Assembly (NCBI RefSeq): GCF_023823685.1 | Contig: NZ_JAMXBF010000008.1 | Span: 1-64,000, forward strand | Direction: 5' to 3' | DNA length: 64,000 nt | Source: Pseudomonas subflava | Lineage (GTDB): Bacteria > Pseudomonadota > Gammaproteobacteria > Pseudomonadales > Pseudomonadaceae | In this document: piece by piece, positions 51,169 to 60,136 of the stretch | Layout of the letters: each line of letters begins with the position of its first letter | How positions within the stretch are numbered: the stretch's first letter is position 1 | Program-made: the position numbers and the translations under genes | Notes under the pieces: model-generated | Told to the model about the DNA's origin: nothing | Seen by the model: only the letters and a program-made list of their open reading frames with translations | Databases searched by the model: none

Positions 51169-52473
51169 GTGAACCAAGATTGGCGCGGCGCCCTGGCACG
51201 CCGCCTGCTGTTACTGTTGGCAGGCTGCGGCCTGGTCGGCCTGATCACCGGCGAGTACGGCTGGGCCTTGGCCATCGGCCTCGGCGGCTATCTGCTGTGG
51301 CACCTCAAGCAGTTGTTGCGCCTGCACAGATGGCTGCGCGACCGCAAACCGGATGATGCGCCGCCCGAGGGCTACGGCCTGTGGGGCGAGGTGTTCGACA
51401 ACATCTACCACCTGCAGCGCCGCGACCAGCGCGTGCGCGGCCGTCTGCAGGCGGTGATCGACCGGGTCCAGGAATCCACCGCTGCCCTGCGCGACGCGGT
51501 GATCATGCTCGACGCCGAGGGCAACCTGGAGTGGTGGAACCGCGCCGCTGAGGAGCTGCTGGGCCTGAAGACCCCGCAGGACAGCGGCCAGTCGATCACC
51601 AACCTGGTGCGCCATCCGCGCTTCAAGGAGTATTTCGACGCCGGCCAGTATCAGGAAGTCCTCGAACTGCCCTCCCCGGTCAATGATCGCCAGCGTCTGC
51701 AGTTCCAGATCACCCAATACGGCAATCGCGAACACCTGATGCTGGTGCGCGACGTCACCCGCCTCCACCAGCTGGAGCAGATGCGCAAGGACTTCGTCGC
51801 CAACGTCTCCCACGAGCTGCGCACGCCGCTGACGGTGATCGCCGGTTATCTCGAGACCCTACTGGACAACGTCGAAGACGTGAACCCACGCTGGCTGCGC
51901 GCCCTGCAGCAGATGCAGCAGCAGGGCGCGCGCATGCAGAACCTGCTCAACGACCTGCTGCTGCTGGCGAAGCTGGAAGCCACCGACTATCCCTCCGACA
52001 ACCACCCGGTGGCCGTGGACCTGCTGTTGCTGTCGATCCGCAACGACGCCCAGGCCCTGTCCTCGGGGCGCAATCACCGCATCACACTGGAGGCAGACCA
52101 CCAGGTGCGCCTCAAGGGCAGCGAGGCGGAGCTGCGCAGCGCTTTTTCCAACCTGGTGTTCAACGCGGTGAAGTACACCCCGGACGACGGCGAGATCCGC
52201 ATCCGCTGGTGGGCCGACGAACAGGGCGGGCATTTCAGCGTGGCCGACAGCGGCATCGGCATCGAGGCCAAGCACCTGCCGCGCCTGACCGAGCGCTTCT
52301 ACCGGGTCGACTCCAGCCGCGCCTCCAACACCGGCGGCACCGGCCTGGGCCTGGCCATCGTCAAGCACGTGCTGCTGCGCCATCGGGCACGGCTGGACAT
52401 CGTCAGCGTGCTCGGCAAGGGCAGCACCTTCACCTGCCACTTCCCGCCGCAGCAGCTGAGCCGCCGCGACTGA
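51169..52473 (+). CDS. phoR: Phosphate regulon sensor kinase PhoR
   Basis: 434 residues. Two N-terminal membrane segments (about 8-40), a PAS domain (about 95-200), then HisKA with the phosphorylated His in FVANVSHELRTPL (near 218) and HATPase with the N, G1 and G2 boxes (VFNAVKYTPD, DSGIGI, GGTGLGLAIVKHV). GTG start supported by AAGGA upstream. Signals phosphate status from PstSCAB-PhoU to PhoB. Confidence 0.96.
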   Translation: MNQDWRGALARRLLLLLAGCGLVGLITGEYGWALAIGLGGYLLWHLKQLLRLHRWLRDRKPDDAPPEGYGLWGEVFDNIYHLQRRDQRVRGRLQAVIDRVQESTAALRDAVIMLDAEGNLEWWNRAAEELLGLKTPQDSGQSITNLVRHPRFKEYFDAGQYQEVLELPSPVNDRQRLQFQITQYGNREHLMLVRDVTRLHQLEQMRKDFVANVSHELRTPLTVIAGYLETLLDNVEDVNPRWLRALQQMQQQGARMQNLLNDLLLLAKLEATDYPSDNHPVAVDLLLLSIRNDAQALSSGRNHRITLEADHQVRLKGSEAELRSAFSNLVFNAVKYTPDDGEIRIRWWADEQGGHFSVADSGIGIEAKHLPRLTERFYRVDSSRASNTGGTGLGLAIVKHVLLRHRARLDIVSVLGKGSTFTCHFPPQQLSRRD

Positions 52474-52546
52474 TCGGCCGGCGCCGGCTTGCAATCGCCG
52501 GCGCCAGCCGCCACCCTGTAGCGACCCTTCGCCACCACCGATCCCC

Positions 52547-53884
52547 ATGGACCCTTCCAGTCTCAGCACTTCCGATCTGCTCGCCGATCTCGGCCTCGTC
52601 CTGTTCGCCCTGTTTCTGGTTCTGCTCAACGGCTTCTTCGTGGCGGCCGAATTCGCCATGGTCAAGCTGCGCTCCACCAAGGTGGAGGCCATCGCCGAAG
52701 AGCACGGCTGGCGCGGTCACATCCTGCGCACCGTGCACAACCAGCTGGACGCCTATCTCTCTGCCTGCCAGCTCGGCATCACCCTGGCCTCCCTCGGCCT
52801 CGGCTGGGTCGGCGAGCCGGCCTTCGCCGAACTGCTCACGCCGGTGCTCGCTGCGGTCGGCATCGAGTCGGAGAAGCTGATCCACGGCATCGCCTTCTTC
52901 TTCGCGTTCTTCATCATTTCCTACCTGCACATCGTCATCGGCGAGCTGGCGCCCAAGTCCTGGGCGATCCGCAAGCCGGAGCTGCTGTCGCTGTGGACCG
53001 CCGCGCCGCTGTACGGCTTCTACTGGCTGATGTACCCCGCCATCTACCTGCTCAACGCCAGCGCCAACGCCATTCTGCGTATCGCCGGCCAGGGCGAGCC
53101 GGGGCCGCACCACGAGCACCACTACAGCCGCGACGAGCTGAAGCTGATCCTCCACTCCAGCCGCGCCCGTGACCCCAGCGACCAGGACATGCGCGTGCTG
53201 GCCTCGGCCGTGGAAATGGGCGAGCTGGAGGTGGTGGATTGGGCCAACTCGCGCGAGGACCTGATCCACGTCGAGGTCGGCGCCAAGCTGGACGAGCTGT
53301 TCAACCTGTTCCGCCGGCACAAGTTCAGCCGCTACCCGGTGTACGACGAGGTCGCCGGCAGCTTCGTCGGCGTGCTGCACATCAAGGACCTGCTGCTGCA
53401 GCTGAGCCTGCTGGAAATGCTGCCGTCCAAGTTCAACATCGCCGAGCTGATGCGCCCGATCGAGCGCGTCAGCAAGCACATGCCGCTGTCCTCGCTGCTG
53501 GAGCAGTTTCGCCAGGGCGGCGCGCATTTCGCGCTGGTCGAAGAGGCCGACGGCAAGGTGGTCGGCTTCCTGACCATGGAAGACGTGCTGGAAGTGCTGG
53601 TCGGCGATATCCAGGACGAACACCACAAGGCCGAGCGCGGCGTGCTGGCCTACCAGCCGGGTCGCCTGCTGGTACGCGGCGACACCCCGCTGTTCAAGGT
53701 CGAGCGACTGCTGGGCGTCGACCTCGATCATATCGAGGCGGAGACCCTTGCCGGACTGATTTACGAGAGCCTCAACCGGGTGCCGGAGGAGGACGAGGTG
53801 CTGGAGACCGAAGGCCTGCGCATCGTGGTGAAGAAAATGAAAGGCCCGAAGATCGTCCTGGCCAAGGTCCTCAAGCTGGACTGA
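52547..53884 (+). CDS. CNNM/CorC-type transporter family protein (hemolysin-like)
   Basis: 445 residues. DUF21/CNNM membrane domain (about 18-200; NGFFVAAEFAMVKLRSTK, LGWVGEPAF), two CBS domains (about 215-340; HLKF-type ISRYPVYDE and HFALVEEADGKVVGF) and a CorC_HlyC C-terminal domain (about 355-440; RLLVRGDTPLFKVERLLG). The family is linked to magnesium or other cation transport. Downstream of phoR with a 73-base gap; no Pho box seen in that gap. Confidence 0.85.
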   Translation: MDPSSLSTSDLLADLGLVLFALFLVLLNGFFVAAEFAMVKLRSTKVEAIAEEHGWRGHILRTVHNQLDAYLSACQLGITLASLGLGWVGEPAFAELLTPVLAAVGIESEKLIHGIAFFFAFFIISYLHIVIGELAPKSWAIRKPELLSLWTAAPLYGFYWLMYPAIYLLNASANAILRIAGQGEPGPHHEHHYSRDELKLILHSSRARDPSDQDMRVLASAVEMGELEVVDWANSREDLIHVEVGAKLDELFNLFRRHKFSRYPVYDEVAGSFVGVLHIKDLLLQLSLLEMLPSKFNIAELMRPIERVSKHMPLSSLLEQFRQGGAHFALVEEADGKVVGFLTMEDVLEVLVGDIQDEHHKAERGVLAYQPGRLLVRGDTPLFKVERLLGVDLDHIEAETLAGLIYESLNRVPEEDEVLETEGLRIVVKKMKGPKIVLAKVLKLD

Positions 53885-53900
53885 CCCTCTCCGCTCCACC

Positions 53901-53926
53901 AGACGCCGCAGCCCTCTGCGGCGTCT
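53901..53926 (+). terminator. Terminator after the CNNM gene
   Basis: AGACGCCGCAG (53901-53911) and CTGCGGCGTCT (53916-53926) pair perfectly over 11 bases with a four-base loop; the following T-run is weak. Confidence 0.6.
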
Positions 53927-53938
53927 TGCCGTGTGGGC

Positions 53939-54211
53939 CTAGGCCGCCTTCGCCTGGGCCTCGCCGGTCAGGCTCACGCCCTGGTCCAGATGCCGATCCA
54001 CCAGCCACTTGCCGTGCGCCAGCGAGGCGCGCTGGGCGCTTTCCAGATCGGCGAGAAAGGCGAACCGCAACGGCAGTGGAATGCGCTTGGTGGCGCTGCC
54101 GTCGGGCGAAGTAATAGTGCAGCCCGCCGCCCAGGGCGTGGGAATGCCGGGATGCTCGATGATGGCCACGCCGATGGCGTGGTCGCGGTAGGTGCAGTGC
54201 AGGTTGTTCAT
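53939..54211 (-). CDS. Small uncharacterised protein
   Basis: 90 residues starting MNNLHCTYRDHAIGVAIIEHP, with CTITSPDG and a C-terminal Ala/Lys end. The ATG at 54211 has GGAGG eight bases upstream. No domain recognised; soluble, no signal peptide. It lies alone between the CNNM gene and the diguanylate cyclase gene on the minus strand, 13 bases from the convergent terminator. Confidence 0.55.
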   Translation of the reverse strand: MNNLHCTYRDHAIGVAIIEHPGIPTPWAAGCTITSPDGSATKRIPLPLRFAFLADLESAQRASLAHGKWLVDRHLDQGVSLTGEAQAKAA

Positions 54212-54313
54212 ACCAAGACCCTCCAGCTGAACCGCCGGGCCACTGCCCGGACGTGACAGCCTCACCATAGAACGCCGCAGCCGGCCCCGGACCGCGGACC
54301 GACGAAGGGCGCC

Positions 54314-56158
54314 TCAGCGCGCCACGCAGACCCGGTTGCGCCCGCCCTGCTTGGCCTCGTAGAGGGCCTGATCGGCGGCGCCCAGCGCGCCGCGTCCATC
54401 GCCACGACCATGGGCCAGCCCCAGGCTGACGGTCAGCGGTACCGTCTCGCCCTCGTGCACCAGGGCCAGTGCCGCGACTTCGACGCGGATGCGCTCGGCG
54501 ATGCGTTCGGCGGCCTCCGGCGTGCAGCCGCGCAACAGCACGATGAACTCCTCGCCACCATAACGGGCGGCCAGATCGCCGCTGCGCCGTACCTGCTGGC
54601 GCAGTACCTCGGCCACGGCGGCGATACAGCGGTCGCCGAACGGGTGGCCGAAGCGATCGTTGATCTGTTTGAAGTGATCGATGTCGAGCATCAACACCGC
54701 CAGCTCGCGACCAGCCAGCAGCCGCAGCTGTTCATCGACCTGGCGCCGATTGGCCAGCTGGGTCAGCGCATCGGTGTAACTGAGTCGGGTCAGCTCATCG
54801 TTCGCCCGCTCCAGATCGAGGCGGGCCTGTTCCAGCTCGTGGGTGCGCTCGCGCACCCGCCGGTCCAGTTCCTCGTTGAGCCCGCGCTGCACGTCGAGCA
54901 TCTGCTGCTGCGCCGCCAGGCCAATTTCGCGCTCTTCCAGCAATGCGGCCTGGGCCTGGATGCGCGCTGCCCGCTCCCGGTTGATGCGGTCGGCCAGGGC
55001 AATGGAAAGCAGGATGAATTCGGAGAAGAAGCCAAGGGTCTGGCTGCGCAGGGTGAACTGATTGAGCGGCAGGGCGCCGTACAGCGCCGCGATGTGCACC
55101 GCGGTGCAAATCACCAGCAGCGACCAGGCCAGGCCGAACAGCAGCGCCGAACGGTTGCCGCGGCGCCACAGGCTGACCGCCGTGGCCAGCGCCAGCAGGC
55201 AGCTGAGTATCGCCGCCACCGGTGTGCCCAGGGCGACCAGCCACTGCGGGCGCAGGAACAGCAGGATCATCGCCAGTGACCAATAGCCCAGCAGCAGGTT
55301 GTTGGCCCAGAGCACCCACCCGCCATAACGCGGTATGCGCAGGAATACCCGCACGAAGCAGGTCGCGGCGAAGAAGCTCCACAAGGCCGAGAACGCATAG
55401 ATCAGCCCCGCCGGGCGCCCCAACTCCGGCCACAGGAACAGCACGCCGAAACCGCTCAGGCTCAGCTCATACACCACCACGCCGAGCAGGTAGAGGCTGT
55501 ACCACAGATAGCTGAGGTGCCGGGTGAACAGGAACAGGCTGAAGTTGTAGAGCAACACCGCCAGCATGGCGCCGAAGAACAGACCCAGCACCAGACGCTG
55601 GTCCATCTCCTGGGCTCTGTAGACGTCCTCGGTGATCAACTGGATCGGTGCGACGATACCTTCGCGACTGTGCAGGCGCAGGTAGACCCAGCGTTCCTCA
55701 CCGGACGCCACCGCCAGCGGGAACAGCGGTTGCCGGCCGGGCTCGGGCCAGGCGCTCAGCGGCAAGTGATCGCCCGCCTGCAACAGCGGTCCCCAGCGAC
55801 CGGAGGCCGGGTCGAGCAACCGCAGCTCGACCCGATCGAGAATCGGCCACTCCACCAGCAGGCGCCAGTCATCACGGGCAGAGGCGTTGCGCAGCGGCAA
55901 ACGCACCCATACCGGCGCGTCCTGGTAGCCCAGGCTCAGCGAGTCGCCACCCAGGCCTCGCCAGCCCTCGGCGCGGGCGGCCTCGGCGAAATCGAGCTCG
56001 GTGCCGGGCAACAGGTACTCCAGCCACGGCGCCGGACGCACCACGGGATGCTCGTCGGTCAGTTGCAGCGGGGCGGCAGCGCAGCTAAGCGCGCCCAGCA
56101 GGCAGAGCAGAAAGATCGGCAGACGCACGGGTAAATGGATTCCTTGACGCGGCACCAC
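54314..56158 (-). CDS. Diguanylate cyclase with 7TM sensor
   Basis: 614 residues. Signal peptide (LLCLLGALSCAAA), a 7TMR-DISMED2-like extracellular domain (about 30-165), seven membrane helices (about 185-380), a short coiled coil (near 400-450; VRERTHELEQARLDLERAN) and a C-terminal GGDEF domain. The signature reads GGEEF with an intact RxxD inhibitory site (RSGD, five residues upstream), so it should make c-di-GMP and be feedback-regulated. The ligand is unknown. Divergent from none; upstream of the M23 peptidase gene on the same strand order (M23 first). Confidence 0.88.
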   Translation of the reverse strand: MVPRQGIHLPVRLPIFLLCLLGALSCAAAPLQLTDEHPVVRPAPWLEYLLPGTELDFAEAARAEGWRGLGGDSLSLGYQDAPVWVRLPLRNASARDDWRLLVEWPILDRVELRLLDPASGRWGPLLQAGDHLPLSAWPEPGRQPLFPLAVASGEERWVYLRLHSREGIVAPIQLITEDVYRAQEMDQRLVLGLFFGAMLAVLLYNFSLFLFTRHLSYLWYSLYLLGVVVYELSLSGFGVLFLWPELGRPAGLIYAFSALWSFFAATCFVRVFLRIPRYGGWVLWANNLLLGYWSLAMILLFLRPQWLVALGTPVAAILSCLLALATAVSLWRRGNRSALLFGLAWSLLVICTAVHIAALYGALPLNQFTLRSQTLGFFSEFILLSIALADRINRERAARIQAQAALLEEREIGLAAQQQMLDVQRGLNEELDRRVRERTHELEQARLDLERANDELTRLSYTDALTQLANRRQVDEQLRLLAGRELAVLMLDIDHFKQINDRFGHPFGDRCIAAVAEVLRQQVRRSGDLAARYGGEEFIVLLRGCTPEAAERIAERIRVEVAALALVHEGETVPLTVSLGLAHGRGDGRGALGAADQALYEAKQGGRNRVCVAR

Positions 56159-56221
56159 TCAAAGGACGGCAGGTGCCTGTCCCTCAAGCATCGTCATGAA
56201 TCGGACATCGCGCCAGTGCGA

Positions 56222-57118
56222 CTATTCGCCGCCAATGGCGAAGTTGGGCAGGCTGTCAACCGGCTGGGCGAAGTTGAACGGGATGGACTCCAGCGCCAGG
56301 CCTACGTTGCGCTGCACCACGAAGTGCAGGTGCGGGCCGGTGCTGTTGCCGGTGTTGCCGGAGCGGGCAATGCGGGTGCCGGCCTCGATCCGCTGGCCCT
56401 CGCGCACCATCACCGAGTTGCGCATCAGGTGCAGGTACACACCCATGGTGCCGTCGTCATGGAGGATGCGCACGAAGTTGCCCGAAGGGTTGTTGCCGCG
56501 CCCGCTCTGGTGGTTTTCGGTCTTCACCACCACGCCACCGCGCGAGGCGACGATGGGCGTACCCTCGGGCATGGCGATGTCCATGGCGTAGCGCCCCTTG
56601 GGCGTGAAATGGCTGTACTTGCCGTTGGCGCCCTGGGTCAGCTTGAACGGGCCGCCGAGCCACGGCAGCGGGTAGCGGAACAGCAGCGGCTGCAGGCGCG
56701 GATCGCCCATGGCGTAGCGCAGCTTGGGCTTGTAGCCCATCGGCTTGCCCGGATCGAGGGGCGCCAGGGTGGTCAGGCGGATCTGGCTGCGCGGCGGCAG
56801 CACCCAGCGAATCGGGCCATCCGGCGCGCCGGCCACATTCACCTGCTTCTCCAGGCGCAGCTCGACCTCCACCGGGGCGTACAGGTCGTTGCGCAGCACC
56901 AGGGTCTCGCCGGCCTCGTGCTTCTTGGTCTCCAGCTTCACCAGGTTGTCGAGCTTCTCCACCATGCGGTCGCGGAACACGAACACTTGGGCACCGGGCA
57001 CGGCCTTGTCGCTATAGGTCACCGTGCCGTGCTTGTCGACATACTTGTAGATGGTCAGCGCGCTGGCCTGGCCGGCGGCCAGCAGCAATGCGCAGAGAAT
57101 GATTGAGCGCCCTAGCAT
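56222..57118 (-). CDS. M23 family metallopeptidase with DUF4124-like N-terminus
   Basis: 298 residues. Signal peptide to about 20, a DUF4124-like module (IYKYVDKHGTVTYSDKAVPGA), then a LytM/M23 domain at the C-terminus: HFTPKGRYAMD (zinc His and Asp, near residue 170-180), VKTENHQ and GPHLHF (near 267). Such enzymes cut peptidoglycan cross-links. Matches PA5363 in place. Position between the 7TM cyclase and the response regulator. Confidence 0.85.
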   Translation of the reverse strand: MLGRSIILCALLLAAGQASALTIYKYVDKHGTVTYSDKAVPGAQVFVFRDRMVEKLDNLVKLETKKHEAGETLVLRNDLYAPVEVELRLEKQVNVAGAPDGPIRWVLPPRSQIRLTTLAPLDPGKPMGYKPKLRYAMGDPRLQPLLFRYPLPWLGGPFKLTQGANGKYSHFTPKGRYAMDIAMPEGTPIVASRGGVVVKTENHQSGRGNNPSGNFVRILHDDGTMGVYLHLMRNSVMVREGQRIEAGTRIARSGNTGNSTGPHLHFVVQRNVGLALESIPFNFAQPVDSLPNFAIGGE

Positions 57119-57327
57119 GACTTCACGGATTTATGGGTTATTGGGGTATCCGGACCTGGAAGACTAGCAGCGCCGAAACGCTGTCGCGAGTACCGCCGGC
57201 GCGGCTTGTGCGGCAATCGGCAGGGTATGTCGGGGAAACGGGGCGATGGCCGACGAAAGGCGTTGGTTGCCTGTTCCGAACCATCGCGCTCACCGCAGCC
57301 TGGGGTGCGCCATGTCGGAAGCGGCGT

Positions 57328-57357
57328 ACCTGGCTCGGCGCATATGGCGCAACCGAC
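57328..57357. repeat. GGTGCGC-like fragment in the response regulator-M23 gap
   Basis: The 240-base gap 57119-57358 holds the M23 promoter region; no clear promoter was seen. Near its right end GGGTGCGCCATG (57302-57313) and a GCGCATATGGCGC stretch resemble units of the 4011-4402 family. Confidence 0.35.
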
Positions 57358-57358
57358 C

Positions 57359-58261
57359 TCAGGCGCCGGGGACGAAGTGCTTCTGTGCGGTTCCGCGGGC
57401 GATCAGGCGCGACAGGTAGTCGAGCTTCTGCGGGTCCTTGTCGACGAACTTGAAGGTCAGCTGCAGCCATTCGCTGTCCGGCTTCGGCTCCAGCGCCGCC
57501 ACCGCATGCAGGTAGCCGTTGAGGCGCGCGGTCTCGGCCGCCTCGCCCTGCTCCAGATCGAGCACGGCGCTCTCCAGCACCTGCGGCAGCAGCTCGGCGC
57601 GTTTGACCACCAGCAGCGCCTCCTTGAGGCTCAGCGCCTTGATTACGCAGGCCATACTGCCGGCCGGCAGGCGCAACTGGCCCTGGCCACGTCCGCCGGT
57701 GGTGGCCGAGGGTTTGGCCGCCGGCGTCGGTGCCGCGGCGGGTGCGGCCGCTGCCTTGGGCGCGGCGGCCGGCTTGACCACCTCGGCCTTGCCGCCGGTG
57801 AGGGCGCTTAGCGAATCGTTGGCGAAGGCGCCGGTGCTGAGCATCTTCGGCGGTGCCGAGGCGGCCAGCGCCTGCAGCTTACCGGCACGGTGCAGGGCCT
57901 TCTTGACCTTGGTCACCAGCTGATCGTTGGAAAAGGGTTTGCCGATGTAGTCGGAGACGCCGGCCTGGATGGCCTGGACCACGTTCTCCTTGTCGCCGCG
58001 GCTGGTGACCATGATGAACGGCGTGGTCTTCAGGGTGTCCTGCTCGCGGCACCAGGTGAGCAGCTCGAGGCCGGACATTTCCGGCATCTCCCAGTCGCAG
58101 AGGATCAGGTCGGCCGGCTGGCGGGCGAGCATCTGCTGGGCCTTGCGCCCATTCACCGCCTCGTCGATCTGGATGCCGGGGAAGTGGTCGCGCAGGCCCT
58201 TCTTCACCAGATCACGGATAAAGGTGGCGTCGTCCACCACCAGCACACTGACTTTGCTCAT
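57359..58261 (-). CDS. Response regulator with variable output region
   Basis: 300 residues. CheY-like receiver (about 4-125) with acid pair VDD at 9-11, phospho-acceptor Asp56 (LCDWEMP) and KPFS Lys near 109; then a Pro/Ala linker (about 155-195) and a C-terminal region (about 200-300) without a known DNA-binding fold. PA5364 is the likely counterpart. Sits directly between phoU and the M23 gene on the minus strand; phosphate-linked regulation is possible but unproven. Confidence 0.8.
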   Translation of the reverse strand: MSKVSVLVVDDATFIRDLVKKGLRDHFPGIQIDEAVNGRKAQQMLARQPADLILCDWEMPEMSGLELLTWCREQDTLKTTPFIMVTSRGDKENVVQAIQAGVSDYIGKPFSNDQLVTKVKKALHRAGKLQALAASAPPKMLSTGAFANDSLSALTGGKAEVVKPAAAPKAAAAPAAAPTPAAKPSATTGGRGQGQLRLPAGSMACVIKALSLKEALLVVKRAELLPQVLESAVLDLEQGEAAETARLNGYLHAVAALEPKPDSEWLQLTFKFVDKDPQKLDYLSRLIARGTAQKHFVPGA

Positions 58262-58324
58262 CGACCACTCCCGACAACGATGTCGACAAGCATAGCCGTG
58301 GATGCTGGCCCAAGGCCAACGCTA

Positions 58325-58347
58325 AGCGCCCGGGGGTGCCGGGCGCT
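58325..58347 (-). terminator. Possible terminator of the pst-phoU operon
   Basis: AGCGCCCGG (58325-58333) and CCGGGCGCT (58339-58347) form a nine-base stem with a five-base loop; the minus-strand T-run is weak (TTAGCGTT). It lies 11 bases after phoU. Confidence 0.5.
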
Positions 58348-58357
58348 GCCGACCGGC

Positions 58358-59086
58358 TTATTCGGCCTTGCCGGCCTGCACTTCTTCCTGCATGCGCGCC
58401 AGGCCCATGTGGCGCACGTCGGTGCCGCGCACCAGGTAGATGACCAGCTCGGCGATGTTGCGTGCGTGGTCGCCGATGCGCTCCAGCGAGCGCAGGACCC
58501 AGATGATCGACAGCACGCGACTGATGGCGCGCGGGTCTTCCATCATGTAGGTGACCAGCTCGCGCAGGGCGGTCTTGTATTCGCGGTCGACGGTCTTGTC
58601 GTACTGCGCCACCGACAGGGCCAGATCGGCATCGAAGCGGGCGAAGGCGTCCAGCGATTCCTGCACCATCTTGCGCACCTGGTCGCCGATGTGGCGCACC
58701 TCGACGTAGCCGCGCGGGGCCTCGCCGGTCTCGCACAACTCGATGGCGCGCTTGGCGATCTTCGAGGACTCGTCGCCGATGCGCTCGAGGTCGATCACCG
58801 ACTTGGAGATGCTGATGATCAGACGCAGGTCGGAAGCCGCCGGCTGGCGACGGGCGAGGATGCGCATGCACTCCTCGTCGATGTTGGTTTCCATCTGGTT
58901 GATCTGGTCATCGATCTCACGCACCTGCTGGGCCAGGCCGGAGTCGGCCTCGATCAGCGCGGTGACCGCGTCGTTGACCTGCTTCTCGACCAGGCCGCCC
59001 ATCGCCAGGAGGTGGCTGCGCACTTCCTCCAGTTCGGCGTTGAACTGCTGAGAGATGTGATGGGTGAGGCTGTCTTTGTTGATCAT
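58358..59086 (-). CDS. phoU: Phosphate transport regulator PhoU
   Basis: 242 residues, two PhoU helical repeats (DDQINQMETNIDEECMRILARRQPAASDLR, and RIGDESSKIAKR / RIGDHARNIAELV with the E/D-rich metal motifs). It represses PhoR when phosphate is plentiful. Last gene of the pst-phoU cluster, 151 bases after pstB across a palindromic element. Confidence 0.97.
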   Translation of the reverse strand: MINKDSLTHHISQQFNAELEEVRSHLLAMGGLVEKQVNDAVTALIEADSGLAQQVREIDDQINQMETNIDEECMRILARRQPAASDLRLIISISKSVIDLERIGDESSKIAKRAIELCETGEAPRGYVEVRHIGDQVRKMVQESLDAFARFDADLALSVAQYDKTVDREYKTALRELVTYMMEDPRAISRVLSIIWVLRSLERIGDHARNIAELVIYLVRGTDVRHMGLARMQEEVQAGKAE

Positions 59087-59138
59087 GGTCGAGCCCTTGC
59101 GAATCTTGATGGAGTTCTTATCGGAGCGTGCCGGCCTT

Positions 59139-59227
59139 TGGCAAATCGTGCTGAGCTAGGAGGCGGCGCGCAGACAGTACAAACACGTACGGCAAGCGCC
59201 GCCGACAACGCGCAGCGCGATTTGCCA
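59139..59227. repeat. Nested palindromic element between phoU and pstB
   Basis: Outer arms TGGCAAATCGTGCTG (59139-59153) and its counterpart (59213-59227) match at 14 of 15 positions; inner arms GGCGGCGC (59162-59169) and GCGCCGCC (59196-59203) are perfect; the apex has GTAC repeated around ACAAACAC-like bases. Total 89 bases inside an operon. Confidence 0.75.
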
Positions 59228-59237
59228 TAGCCGGCGG

Positions 59238-60071
59238 TTAGCCGTAGCGGCCGGTGATGTAGTCTTCGGTCTGCTTCTTGGCCGGGTTGGTGAACAGCGT
59301 ATCGGTATCGCCGAACTCGATCAGCTTGCCCATGTACATGAACGCGGTGTAGTCGGAGACGCGCGCCGCCTGCTGCATGTTGTGGGTAACGATGACGATG
59401 GTGTACTTGCTCTTCAGCTCGTAGATCAGCTCTTCCACCTTGAGGGTGGAGATCGGGTCCAGCGCCGAGCAGGGCTCGTCGAGCAGCAGCACTTCCGGCT
59501 GCACCGCCACGGTACGGGCGATGACCAGACGCTGCTGCTGGCCGCCGGAGAGGCCGAGGGCGGAGTCGTGCAGACGGTCCTTGACCTCGTCCCACAGGGC
59601 GGCGCTCTTCAGGGCCCACTCCACGGTCTCGTCGAGCACGCGCTTCTGGTTCACGCCCTGGATGCGCAGGCCGTAGACCACGTTCTCGTAGATGCTCTTG
59701 GGGAACGGGTTGGGCTTCTGGAACACCATGCCGACGCGGCGACGCAGCTCGGCCACGTCCACGCCCTTCTTGTAGATGTCGTGGCCGTCGAGGCGGATCT
59801 CGCCCTGGACGCGGCAGCCGTCGACCAGGTCGTTCATCCGGTTGAAGGTGCGCAGCAGGGTCGACTTGCCGCAGCCGGACGGACCGATGAAGGCGGTCAC
59901 GCGCTGCTTGGGAATGTTCATGGCGACGTCGAACAGCGCCTGCTTCTCGCCGTAGAACAGGTTTAGGCCGGGCACTTCCAGGGCGACGGTTTCGTCCGCC
60001 AGGTTGAGGCCCTGCTTCTGTCGGCCGAGGGCGGCCATGTCGATACCGTGGGTGTGTACTTCGTGCTGCAT
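59238..60071 (-). CDS. pstB: Phosphate ABC transporter ATP-binding protein PstB
   Basis: 277 residues. Walker [10 protein letters not shown] (near residue 57), Q-loop, signature LSGGQQQR, Walker [14 protein letters not shown], and the H-switch THNMQQ. N-terminal ~30 residues extend beyond the common start. Powers phosphate import with PstA/PstC. Third gene in pstC-pstA-pstB-phoU. Confidence 0.97.
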   Translation of the reverse strand: MQHEVHTHGIDMAALGRQKQGLNLADETVALEVPGLNLFYGEKQALFDVAMNIPKQRVTAFIGPSGCGKSTLLRTFNRMNDLVDGCRVQGEIRLDGHDIYKKGVDVAELRRRVGMVFQKPNPFPKSIYENVVYGLRIQGVNQKRVLDETVEWALKSAALWDEVKDRLHDSALGLSGGQQQRLVIARTVAVQPEVLLLDEPCSALDPISTLKVEELIYELKSKYTIVIVTHNMQQAARVSDYTAFMYMGKLIEFGDTDTLFTNPAKKQTEDYITGRYG

Positions 60072-60136
60072 GGGAGGCTCCCTACGCTAACAATTCGTTC
60101 ATGCCGCCGCGGCCGGTGCCGCGGCGACGCAAGTCA

